Origin: Ktedonobacter racemifer
GTDB lineage: Bacteria > Chloroflexota > DTOL01 > JACQYG01
Assembly (NCBI GenBank): GCA_020723545.1
Contig: DYIS01000086.1
Coordinates: 1-7,053, forward strand
Length of the DNA stretch: 7,053 bases
Direction: 5' to 3'
In this document: positions 1-5,497 of the stretch, in pieces
Layout: each line of letters opens with the position of its first letter
Position numbering within the stretch: the first letter of the stretch is position 1
Notes under the pieces: generated by a model
Seen by the model: only the letters and a program-made list of their open reading frames with translations
What the model was told of the DNA's origin: nothing
Databases searched by the model: none
Made by a program: the position numbers and the translations under genes

Positions 1-75
1 CAGATCTATTCCCGCTTGGCGGCGTAGCTACGAAAGTGCAAAGATAGTGATCTATTTTACCCTGTAATTTACCTC
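1..75. other. AT-richer intergenic DNA, no gene seen
   Basis: No reading frame here looks coding, and base composition is clearly more AT-rich than the operon further right. Visible structure is minor: a perfect 10-bp palindrome CGTAGCTACG at 23-32 and a direct repeat GATCTATT at 3-10 and 49-56, 46 bp apart. The segment may be the far end of an intergenic region belonging to a gene outside the window. Together with what follows, 1-322 is a gene-poor stretch made of a promoter, a gene remnant and repeats. Confidence 0.5.
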
Positions 76-104
76 TTGACAATAGAACGGCTGTGCTATA
101 TAAT
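76..104 (+). promoter_or_regulatory. Consensus sigma-70 promoter
   Basis: TTGACA at 76-81 and TATAAT at 99-104 are separated by exactly 17 bp, a full match to the housekeeping promoter consensus in both hexamers. Transcription would start near 110-112, inside the LexA-like box. A promoter this strong normally needs a repressor, which fits the operator placed over its start site. The first downstream reading frame with a ribosome binding site is the short frame at 197; the first long gene starts at 323. Confidence 0.85.
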
Positions 105-109
105 GATAT

Positions 110-123
110 CGAACACATGTTCC
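110..123. promoter_or_regulatory. LexA (SOS) operator candidate
   Basis: CGAACACATGTTCC matches the Gram-positive type SOS box CGAACRNRYGTTYG at 13 of 14 positions; only the last base differs. The core is GAAC-N4-GTTC with arms GAACA/TGTTC around a 2-bp centre. It lies 5 bp downstream of the -10 hexamer, over the predicted transcription start, where bound LexA would block RNA polymerase. The motif match and position are seen directly; LexA binding is inferred, and the host's LexA specificity is not known from this window. Confidence 0.7.
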
Positions 124-196
124 AGGTCAGTGCCCTTCGTAGGGACAGGTCTTATGCCTGCCTCTGGCAGAGAGACGAAAGAGGAGAAAAGCATAA

Positions 197-241
197 ATGA
201 CTTTCCTGAAAAAAGCCTCCCCTCACCGCCGAGAACGCTGA
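197..241 (+). pseudogene. 14-codon remnant of an SOS-type gene (possible)
   Basis: An ATG at 197 follows AGGAG at 182-186 with a 10-bp spacer, about 86 bp downstream of the predicted transcription start, so all start signals of a real gene are present. The frame reads M-T-F-L-K-K-A-S-P-H-R-R-E-R and stops with TGA at 239-241. The stop lies inside the inverted repeat that begins at 225, so only the first nine or ten codons could be original. I read it as the head of an LexA-controlled gene cut off by repeat insertion or deletion. It could instead be a leader peptide or chance. The lost gene cannot be identified from so few residues. Confidence 0.35.
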
Positions 242-292
242 GAGCGCAGAGAAAATCCAGGAAAACTCAGCGTGCTCAGCGTGCTCTGCGGT
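225..292. repeat. Inverted repeat of degenerate 9-bp units (hairpin)
   Basis: Two 27-bp arms, 225-251 and 266-292, are reverse complements at 22 of 27 positions around a 14-base A-rich loop (252-265). Each arm is itself made of 9-bp units: the right arm has CTCAGCGTG twice in a row (266-274, 275-283), then CTCTGCGGT (284-292). The left arm has GAGAACGCT and GAGAGCGCA. Similar 'gagaacgcagag' repeats are common, from memory, in intergenic DNA of Chloroflexota and other environmental genomes. It has no U-run, so it is not a standard terminator, though as RNA it would fold in the leader of the next gene. Confidence 0.8.
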
Positions 293-320
293 TCAATCTG
301 AGTTCTTTCAGCGGAGTCAT

Positions 321-340
321 AAATGGACGCAAATGGATGC
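321..340. repeat. 10-bp direct repeat over a gene start
   Basis: AAATGGACGC (321-330) is followed immediately by AAATGGATGC (331-340), nine of ten bases identical. The copies supply the ATG at 323 and another ATG at 333 in a different frame. The pair looks like the tail of the repeat mosaic that starts at 225, so the first codons of the gene beginning at 323 may derive from repeat DNA rather than from the original protein. Confidence 0.55.
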
Positions 341-1090
341 AACGCAGGCTCTGGCCTACGGGCCGGCCACCAGTACTCCGACCACGAAATGGAAGGCTCG
401 TCTCGTTCCTGGATCATCGTCCAGCTCGTCCGCTGCGGCAAGCCCAACTGCCGCTGCGCCCGGGGCCAACCGCACGGCCCCTATCTGTATCGCCAGTGGC
501 GTGACGCCTCCGGGCGGCAGCACAAGCGCTACCTGGGCAGCTCCGACGCCGCCTGGGCCCACGCCCCCGTGCCCTTTGGGCTGGCAACGACGCGGGAGCT
601 ACCCGCCAGCCCGGCCCCGATAGACCCGGTGGCCGCGGCCTCGCCAGGGGCATCGGCGGCGCCCGTGCCGGCCGCGGTTCCAACGTCTGCCGCCGCTGCT
701 GCCCGGTCAGCCAGGCCGGCTGGCCGAGGCAATGACAGCCCTGTGGACGAGCTGGTGGAGGCCGCCTATTCCTACCTGGGCTATCACTATCATCGAGGCC
801 AGTGGCGCCCCCGCCGGGATTTTCCGCTCCTGGTCCGGGAGGGTCACCGCCATGACCTGTTCCGCCAGGGCATCCAGGCCCAACTGGGCTTCCCGATCTC
901 GAAAGAGGACTACCTGGCCCTGGTGTCCTACGTTCACCGGGAGCGCCACCGGCGAGCCCGCCGCAGTCTGCGCTGGGAGGAGCGCCTGGCTCTGCCCGCC
1001 ATCCAGGAGCTCCCCAGCTACCAGGCCTGGCTGAGCCAGTTGGCTGGATCAACTTTAGCGACGCCCGTGGCCGTGGCGGCCCGATTCTGA
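323..1090 (+). CDS. DUF6788-like protein with CxxxxCxC motif
   Basis: Uncharacterised protein of 255 aa. Residues 30-72 contain the pattern RCGKPNCRC, then GxxHGPYLY and a basic, Tyr-containing strand, which resembles the small DUF6788 domain (recognised from memory). C38, C43, C45 and H51 could bind a metal, so a nucleic-acid-binding role is possible but unproven. Residues 80-140 are an Ala/Pro-rich linker. Residues 141-243 form a second, Trp/Tyr/Arg-rich part (LGYHYH, HRERHRRARR) that I do not recognise. The start at 323 has GGAG at 313-316 with a 6-bp spacer. An ATG at 389 (residue 23) sits just before the conserved part and is a reasonable alternative, since the first 22 residues overlap repeat DNA. 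The next gene follows closely on the same strand. DUF6788-type proteins often occur in accessory or mobile DNA; that is suggestive only. Confidence 0.75.
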   Translation: MDANGCNAGSGLRAGHQYSDHEMEGSSRSWIIVQLVRCGKPNCRCARGQPHGPYLYRQWRDASGRQHKRYLGSSDAAWAHAPVPFGLATTRELPASPAPIDPVAAASPGASAAPVPAAVPTSAAAAARSARPAGRGNDSPVDELVEAAYSYLGYHYHRGQWRPRRDFPLLVREGHRHDLFRQGIQAQLGFPISKEDYLALVSYVHRERHRRARRSLRWEERLALPAIQELPSYQAWLSQLAGSTLATPVAVAARF

Positions 1091-1135
1091 CCCAAAACCG
1101 TGCCCTGGTACACTGCGGAAAGGAGCTCTAGAGGC

Positions 1136-1666
1136 TTGGATGAGCTGCTTAGACTAACCCGTAAGCTGGACCGCCTGGGCCAGGCGACGCCGCTCCAGTT
1201 CGAGGACGACCCTAGTGCTCAGGAGACGCTGGGCCTTGCCATGGCTGCCACGGGGCGGCCTTCCAAAGGTGCTGAGGAGCTCCAGGCGGCGGCGCGGCTA
1301 AGAGATGAGCTCCAGCACGAGTTGGGCGATGCCAGCCTGTTGGAGAAGCTGCTGCTGAGCCAGCTCGCCTCGGTTCACACCCACCTCCGGCGCGCCGACG
1401 ACATGGTCTCGGTGGCCATCTTGGCTGCCATCAGGCCCCGGAATACGGCAGCGAACCTCTTGCTCGCCCGCGAGTTCCAGCATATCGCCGATCGAGCCAG
1501 CCGCCGCTTCCTGCGTACCCTGACTGCCCTGCAGCAACTCCGCTCCGCGCCCATCAAGGTCAGCATCAATGTGGCCAACGCCGTCAACGTGGCCCAGAAC
1601 CAGGTCAACGTGGCTGCCGAGAAGCCCGGCCTGCCGGACAGCCAGGCCCCAGCTGACCCGGCGTGA
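1136..1666 (+). CDS. Hypothetical helical protein with Asn/Val-rich tail
   Basis: Uncharacterised protein of 176 aa. I chose the TTG at 1136 because AAAGGAG lies at 1119-1125 with a 10-bp spacer. The same frame is open back to a GTG at 1100 (188 aa), only 9 bp after the previous stop, but that start has no visible ribosome binding site. Residues 1-50 are mixed and charged. Residues 50-137 are strongly helical, and the second half (AREFQHIADRASRRFLRTL) looks like an amphipathic helix. Residues 140-160 switch to an alternating pattern ending VNVAQNQVNVA, followed by a Pro-rich end. There is no signal peptide or membrane segment. The helix-then-VN-repeat arrangement recalls small hypothetical proteins of plasmids and integrative elements that end in 'QANI..GPQQVNN'; this is a remembered resemblance, not a tested homology. 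It probably forms a two-gene unit with the DUF6788-like gene. Confidence 0.7.
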   Translation: MDELLRLTRKLDRLGQATPLQFEDDPSAQETLGLAMAATGRPSKGAEELQAAARLRDELQHELGDASLLEKLLLSQLASVHTHLRRADDMVSVAILAAIRPRNTAANLLLAREFQHIADRASRRFLRTLTALQQLRSAPIKVSINVANAVNVAQNQVNVAAEKPGLPDSQAPADPA

Positions 1667-1756
1667 ACTTCCGTGAGACCCATGACCAAGCTCAGCCAAC
1701 TCATCTTAGGTAGCAGAGCCCAAAATCCCCCTTTCCGTCAACTGCCAGCCAGCTCG

Positions 1757-1783
1757 CTGCCTTATTCACAAGTGAAAAGGCAG
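1757..1783. repeat. Intergenic hairpin before selB
   Basis: CTGCCTT (1757-1763) and TTCAC (1765-1769) pair with GTGAAAAGGCAG (1772-1783), giving 12 base pairs with one bulged A at 1764. The strict loop is only AA, so the top pairs would open. There is no T-run downstream, so it is a weak candidate for an intrinsic terminator of the upstream gene pair. It is more likely an intergenic repeat. The surrounding gap (1667-1893) holds nothing else gene-like. Confidence 0.5.
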
Positions 1784-1792
1784 ACCGCGTGC

Positions 1793-1827
1793 CTGCTATC
1801 TGCTATCTGCTACCTGCAACCTGCCCG
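1793..1827. repeat. 7-bp tandem repeat, CTGCTAT type
   Basis: Five adjacent 7-bp units: CTGCTAT, CTGCTAT, CTGCTAC, CTGCAAC, CTGCCCG. The first two are identical and similarity decays to the right. Read on the other strand the unit is GCAGATA, one base away from the GCAGATT repeat found inside herA. The array ends 7 bp before the -35 region of the selB promoter. It lies outside the selB protein when the TTG start at 1894 is used. Confidence 0.8.
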
Positions 1828-1834
1828 TTTGTCA

Positions 1835-1863
1835 TTGCGCCTTTTCCCTCTTTCCTCTATAAT
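1835..1863 (+). promoter_or_regulatory. Probable selB operon promoter
   Basis: A perfect -10 hexamer TATAAT at 1858-1863 is preceded at 17 bp by TTGCGC (1835-1840), which keeps the TTG of the -35 consensus but matches only 3 of 6 bases. A better hexamer, TTGTCA at 1829-1834, would leave a 23-bp spacer, too long for sigma-70. Transcription would begin near 1870, giving a leader of about 24 bases. No other promoter is obvious before nurA, the 194-aa gene or herA, so this one may serve all four. Confidence 0.6.
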
Positions 1864-1881
1864 ATCCACGTCCCATCACCC

Positions 1882-1888
1882 AGGAGGT
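1882..1888 (+). promoter_or_regulatory. Ribosome binding site fixing the selB TTG start
   Basis: AGGAGGT at 1882-1888, a full-strength Shine-Dalgarno, lies 5 bp upstream of TTG at 1894. The frame is open further upstream to a GTG at 1789, but that extension (35 residues) is encoded by the 7-bp repeat and the promoter. It has no ribosome binding site of comparable quality, and SelB proteins begin right at the 'F-V-I-G-T-A-G-H-V-D-H-G-K' strand. Confidence 0.85.
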
Positions 1889-1893
1889 TCCGC

Positions 1894-3747
1894 TTGTTCG
1901 TCATCGGCACCGCCGGCCACGTGGATCACGGCAAGTCCACCCTGATCAAGGCTCTCACCGGCATCGACCCTGACCGGCTGCGTGAGGAAAAGGAGCGGGG
2001 CATGACCATTGACCTGGGCTTCGCCTGGTTCCGGCTCCCCTCCGGCAAAGAGGTCAGCATCGTGGACGTCCCCGGCCACGAGCGCTTCGTCAAGAACATG
2101 CTGGCGGGCGTGGGCGGCATAGACCTGGCCCTCCTGGTGGTGGCCGCAGACGAGGGCGTTATGCCCCAGACCCGAGAACACCTGGACATCATCGACCTCC
2201 TACGGATCAAGAACGGCGTGGTGGCCGTCACCAAGAAGGACCTGGTGGAAGAGGACTGGCTGGGGCTAGTCATGGAGGAGGTGGGCGAGAGACTCAAGGC
2301 CACCTCTCTGTCCGGCGCCCCCATGGTTCCTGTCTCCGCCGTCACTGGCGAGGGCCTGCCCCAACTCCTGGCCGCCCTGGACGACCGCCTGTCCGTCGCT
2401 ACCCCCCGGCCTGATTTGGGTAAGCCCCGCCTCTCGGTGGACCGGGCCTTCACCGTGGCTGGATTTGGCACCGTGGTCACCGGCACCCTCATCGACGGCT
2501 GCCTGAGGGTTGGCCAGGAGGTGGAGGTGCTGCCAAAGGGCCTCAAGAGCCGCATCCGGGGTCTCCAGACCCACAAGCACAAGGTGGATGTAGCCCAACC
2601 CGGCACCCGGGTGGCGATCAACCTGGCCAGCCTGGCCGTAACCGACCTCCAGCGCGGTAACGTGGTGACCAGCCCTGGCTGGCTCGCCCCCACCCGGGCC
2701 TTCGACGCCCGCCTGCGGCTCCTGCCGAGCGTGCCCCGGCCAGTGGCCCACAACGCGGAGGTCTCGGTCCACGCCGGAGCAGCCGAGACTGAGGCGCGGC
2801 TAATATTCTTGGAGGGCAGCGAGGTCCGGCCGGGGCAGAGCACCTGGGCCCAGTTGCGCCTGGCCCGGCCCCTGGCTATCGCCAAGGGCGATTTCTTCGT
2901 CCTGCGCTTCCCCTCGGCTACCATCGGCGGCGGCCAGGTGGTGGATCCGCACCCCCGGCGCCACAAGCGAGGCCAGCGGACTGTCCTGGAGGCCCTGGAG
3001 ACCATGGAAAAGGGCACCCCCGAGGAGATAGTGCTCCAGGCCCTGGGGAAGGAGCCGCCTGTGGAGCTGGCAGCTCTCCTCTCGCGGTGCAACCTCCCTG
3101 AGCCCGAGGCCAGGGAAGCTCTCGGTCGCCTGGTGGCCCAGGGACAGGTATTCTTTACTAGTAAAGAAGACGCGCTTGGGCCGAAAACGAGCGTGATTTC
3201 CTATCAAGGCTGGGCCGAGCTCACCGCTCGGGCCCGGTCCTCCCCCTTGCGCCGGGGCATGGCCAAGGAGGAGCTGAAGAGCCGCCTGGGACTGCCGCCT
3301 CGGGCCTTCCTGGAGTCCCTGGCCCGTTGGACCCAGGAGGGCGAGATCGCCGAAGACACGACCCTGGCCTGGCTCTCCGGCCATCGGGTCACCTTCACCC
3401 CACCGCAGGAGAAGGACATCGAAAGGCTGGTCGCGGCCCTCTCCGCCAATCCCTATTCGCCTCCCGGCCCGGCGGAACTGGCGACCCTGGCGGAGCCCCG
3501 GGTATTGGAGGCGTTGATCGAGCAGGGAGGGCTGGTGAGGGTCAGCGAGAGCGTGGTGTTCCTGGCCAGTGCCTATAAAGAGATGGTAGATCGTGTTGTG
3601 GCCCATTTGAAGCAGCACGGGAGGATCACGGCAGCGGAGGTCCGGGACCTGTTCAACACCTCCCGCAAGTACGCCATCGGCCTCCTGGAGCACCTGGATG
3701 ACGCCAAGGTTACCCGGCGCGTGGGCGATGAGAGGGTCCTCAGATGA
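1894..3747 (+). CDS. selB: Selenocysteine-specific elongation factor SelB
   Basis: SelB is the cytoplasmic GTPase that carries Sec-tRNA(Sec) to the ribosome at UGA codons marked by a SECIS hairpin. The product is 617 aa from TTG, close to E. coli SelB (614). GTPase motifs are complete: G1 GHVDHGKST (8-16), switch region EKERGMTIDLGFAW (32-45, the SelB-specific form), G3 DVPGHE (58-63), G4 TKKD (113-116) and G5 SAVTGEG (148-154). Beta-barrel domains follow (about 175-355), with the barrel signature GGGQVVDPHPRRHKR (345-359). The C-terminal part to 617 fits the winged-helix domains that bind SECIS RNA; the last stretch (ITAAEVRDLFNTSRKYAIGL) is typical. The stop overlaps the nurA start by 4 bp. 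No selA, selC or selenoprotein gene is in the window, so use of selenocysteine elsewhere in the genome is implied. An 18-bp palindrome sits at codons 420-425. Confidence 0.97.
   Translation: MFVIGTAGHVDHGKSTLIKALTGIDPDRLREEKERGMTIDLGFAWFRLPSGKEVSIVDVPGHERFVKNMLAGVGGIDLALLVVAADEGVMPQTREHLDIIDLLRIKNGVVAVTKKDLVEEDWLGLVMEEVGERLKATSLSGAPMVPVSAVTGEGLPQLLAALDDRLSVATPRPDLGKPRLSVDRAFTVAGFGTVVTGTLIDGCLRVGQEVEVLPKGLKSRIRGLQTHKHKVDVAQPGTRVAINLASLAVTDLQRGNVVTSPGWLAPTRAFDARLRLLPSVPRPVAHNAEVSVHAGAAETEARLIFLEGSEVRPGQSTWAQLRLARPLAIAKGDFFVLRFPSATIGGGQVVDPHPRRHKRGQRTVLEALETMEKGTPEEIVLQALGKEPPVELAALLSRCNLPEPEAREALGRLVAQGQVFFTSKEDALGPKTSVISYQGWAELTARARSSPLRRGMAKEELKSRLGLPPRAFLESLARWTQEGEIAEDTTLAWLSGHRVTFTPPQEKDIERLVAALSANPYSPPGPAELATLAEPRVLEALIEQGGLVRVSESVVFLASAYKEMVDRVVAHLKQHGRITAAEVRDLFNTSRKYAIGLLEHLDDAKVTRRVGDERVLR
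3151..3168. repeat. 18-bp perfect palindrome inside selB
   Basis: TTCTTTACTAGTAAAGAA reads identically on both strands and is an AT-rich island (4 of 18 bases G or C) in otherwise GC-rich coding sequence. It encodes F-F-T-S-K-E at SelB residues 420-425, near the boundary to the winged-helix region, with ACT, AGT and AAA codons unlike its neighbours. It could be an operator-like site, a hairpin in mRNA, or a scar of past insertion. Confidence 0.85.
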
Positions 3748-4892
3748 CTCTGGAGTTGGGCGTCCTGAACCAGCAGGTCCAGACCATGGCCCGGTCCCTG
3801 GCCGGGCAGCGGGAAGAGTACGGCCAGCGCCTGGAGCGGCTTCAGGCAGTGTTCCGGTCCCGGGCCGCGGACCTCGAGGGCCTGCAAGACCTGGCCATCT
3901 CCGCCCGTGGCACCGGGTGGCAGGGGGCCATCCCGACGGAGCCCCTGGACGCCACGCACCCGCTGCCACCCTGTCCCGAAGCGATGGTCATTTCCGCCGC
4001 TGACGGGTCTCAGATCGAGGTGGACCGCCACGGCATGGCCATGTACTACCTGATCAACCTGGGCAGCATAGTGTACCGCCACGGCTCCGGCGCGGCACCG
4101 ACTGCCAGGAGCGAGCCCACCCTGTTCTACCGGGAGGACGAGCTCTACGAGGACGGACGGCTGGTCCAGGGGAACCGCCTGGACTCCAAGCGCAGCGTCA
4201 TGGAGCTGGCGAAGCTGGCCAACCTGGTCTCCCCGGACACCGCCGAACCCTCCCTGGCCCTGGTGGATGGCTCCCTCCTGCTATGGGTATTGGAAGAAAG
4301 CCGTCCGGAGGTCCGGGAGGAGTTGGTGGGCCGCTATCTGCGACAGTTGGACCGCCTGGCCGAGGCCAGGGTGCCCGTGGCCGGGTACGTGAGCCGTCCC
4401 CGGCATCACGACGTGGTGAGCCTCCTGGAACTGGCAGAGCTGGCAGAGAGGGGGCCAGGCGCCACGGCCCAGGAGCGACGCCTCCCCTTTCCGCCGGATC
4501 GGGCGCTGTTCGAGCACCTGTTGCCGGGGGAGCGCACGGGCCTGTTCATTGCCAGCACCCAGACCAACGACATGTATGGGCACCATCGAGTGCACTTCTT
4601 CTACCTGAATACGGGGGCGGAGATAGCCAGGGTGGAGATCCCCCAATGGGTAGCCCAAGACCAGGGCCTCACGGACGACGTGCACGCGGGCATATTCGAG
4701 CAGTGCCGGGCCGCAGGCTACCCCTACGTCCTGGCCCGGGCCCACGAGCTGGCGGTGGTGGCCGGGGCCGACCGGGACGAGTTCGAGCGCATGGTCATGG
4801 CCGCTCTCCTGGGCCAGGGCCTGGGGGTCAGCCCCTCCATGAAGGCGTGGCTCAAGGAGTTGACCGGTGGAAGGAGGTCTCGACGCCGATGA
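3744..4892 (+). CDS. nurA: NurA-family 5'-3' nuclease
   Basis: NurA is a metal-dependent nuclease that works with the HerA translocase to resect DNA ends during double-strand break repair. The protein is 382 aa. After an N-terminal helical segment (about 1-50, coiled-coil-like) comes the NurA fold. It has a first acidic motif AADGSQIEVDRHG (D87), a second LALVDGSLLLW (D175), then VAGYVSRPR (213-220) and ARAHELAVV (331-339, H334) with Y326 eight residues before the histidine. These correspond to the conserved Asp, Asp and Tyr/His of characterised archaeal NurA; E154 may be the intervening catalytic Glu. All key residues seem present, so the enzyme is probably active. The ATG overlaps the selB stop (ATGA), suggesting translational coupling, and a second ATGA joins it to the next gene. 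herA two genes downstream supports the call. A basic tail (GGRRSRRR) ends the protein. Confidence 0.93.
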   Translation: MTLELGVLNQQVQTMARSLAGQREEYGQRLERLQAVFRSRAADLEGLQDLAISARGTGWQGAIPTEPLDATHPLPPCPEAMVISAADGSQIEVDRHGMAMYYLINLGSIVYRHGSGAAPTARSEPTLFYREDELYEDGRLVQGNRLDSKRSVMELAKLANLVSPDTAEPSLALVDGSLLLWVLEESRPEVREELVGRYLRQLDRLAEARVPVAGYVSRPRHHDVVSLLELAELAERGPGATAQERRLPFPPDRALFEHLLPGERTGLFIASTQTNDMYGHHRVHFFYLNTGAEIARVEIPQWVAQDQGLTDDVHAGIFEQCRAAGYPYVLARAHELAVVAGADRDEFERMVMAALLGQGLGVSPSMKAWLKELTGGRRSRRR

Positions 4893-5473
4893 CCCACGAT
4901 CTCTCCCCCGTGGGACGGGTGCTCCGCTCCAGCACCACCGAGTTCGTGGTGGGGTGTCAGGACCTGGCCCGGGTGCCCACCTTTGGGTCCTTCGTCAAGG
5001 TGAAGGCCCACGACGGCATCTGGGTGTACGGCGCCGCCTACAACGTGCTCATCGACGATGACCCCTTCGTCCGCCAGATCATCGGGAATCCCCACATCCC
5101 CCGGGAGGTGGCCCAGGACCAGAAGGAGAACCGCCAGACCCCCATCGAGGTGAAGGTCCTGGTGCTGGGGTATGCCCGGGACGGCCTGATATATCAGTAC
5201 CTGCCGCCCCAGCCGCCAGCCACCCTGAGCGACGTATATCCGTGCACCGCCTCCGAGGTGACCGCATTCACCGGCCAGTTGGGTTACCTGAGGACGATCC
5301 TGTTCACGCCCCAGATCCCCGCAGACGAGCTTCTGGCGGCCAACGTCCGGGAGGCCTATCTCCGCCGCAGCGGCGACCGGGAGTACCTGGTGGAGGCCGG
5401 CCGGGAGGCCGCCCGGCTGCTGAAGGACGAATACGACCGTCTGAAAGCGATACTGAGCAGGATCAGGCCCTAG
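4889..5473 (+). CDS. Stand-alone HAS-barrel-like protein, putative HerA-NurA partner
   Basis: A 194-aa protein with no enzyme motif. Residues 7-55 (VGRVLRSSTTEF...TFGSFVKVKAHDG.WVYG) follow the pattern of the HAS-barrel, the small beta-barrel at the N-terminus of HerA and of ATP-synthase subunits. The strands 'GRV..S.T.EF' and 'G.FV.V' resemble the start of the HerA protein encoded just downstream (IGTVIQGS...VGNFVVIEG). Residues 86-118 add more predicted strands, and 144-194 is a charged helical tail (REAARLLKDEYDRLKAIL). There is no Walker motif, so it cannot be a second ATPase. AAGGAGGT at 4871-4878 lies inside the end of nurA, 10 bp before the ATG, and the start overlaps the nurA stop by 4 bp. 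The location between nurA and herA suggests an adaptor, a clamp component or a HerA-ring modulator; that role is inference. The coding call is secure, the domain call less so. Confidence 0.85.
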   Translation: MTHDLSPVGRVLRSSTTEFVVGCQDLARVPTFGSFVKVKAHDGIWVYGAAYNVLIDDDPFVRQIIGNPHIPREVAQDQKENRQTPIEVKVLVLGYARDGLIYQYLPPQPPATLSDVYPCTASEVTAFTGQLGYLRTILFTPQIPADELLAANVREAYLRRSGDREYLVEAGREAARLLKDEYDRLKAILSRIRP

Positions 5474-5497
5474 CCGCTGAAAGCGAAGAGGAGTAAC

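Noticed and set aside
225..340. CRISPR-like array in the repeat-rich leader
   Set aside because: Units are 9-10 bp, adjacent and inverted, with no regular spacers and no cas genes nearby.
76..504. Forward open frame of 142 codons starting at the -35 hexamer
   Set aside because: It starts within the promoter, runs through the repeat mosaic and then shadows the DUF6788-like gene.
1757..1783. Intrinsic terminator of the upstream gene pair
   Set aside because: The stem is A/T-rich toward a two-base loop and is followed by ACCGCGTG rather than a T-run, so it is kept only as a hairpin.
1789..1893. Longer SelB start at GTG 1789
   Set aside because: The extra 35 residues come from the 7-bp repeat and promoter region; the strong Shine-Dalgarno is placed for TTG 1894, where the SelB fold begins.
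1673..1945. Forward open frame of 90 codons between the accessory pair and selB
   Set aside because: It runs through the hairpin, repeat and promoter, has low-complexity composition and overlaps the SelB P-loop in another frame.
1926..3092. Long reverse-strand open frame (388 codons) opposite selB
   Set aside because: Its product is Arg/Ser/Pro-rich low-complexity sequence typical of the antisense of a GC-rich gene, and the opposite strand encodes an unmistakable SelB.
2800..3969. Reverse-strand open frame (389 codons) spanning the selB-nurA junction
   Set aside because: Composition is Gly/Pro/Ala-rich without motifs, and both forward genes are secure by motif content and overlapping start/stop.
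4283..4888. Upstream extension of the 194-aa gene to 4283
   Set aside because: That part is an out-of-frame reading of nurA with Gly/Pro/Arg-rich sequence; the ATG at 4889 has AAGGAGGT before it and the usual ATGA overlap.
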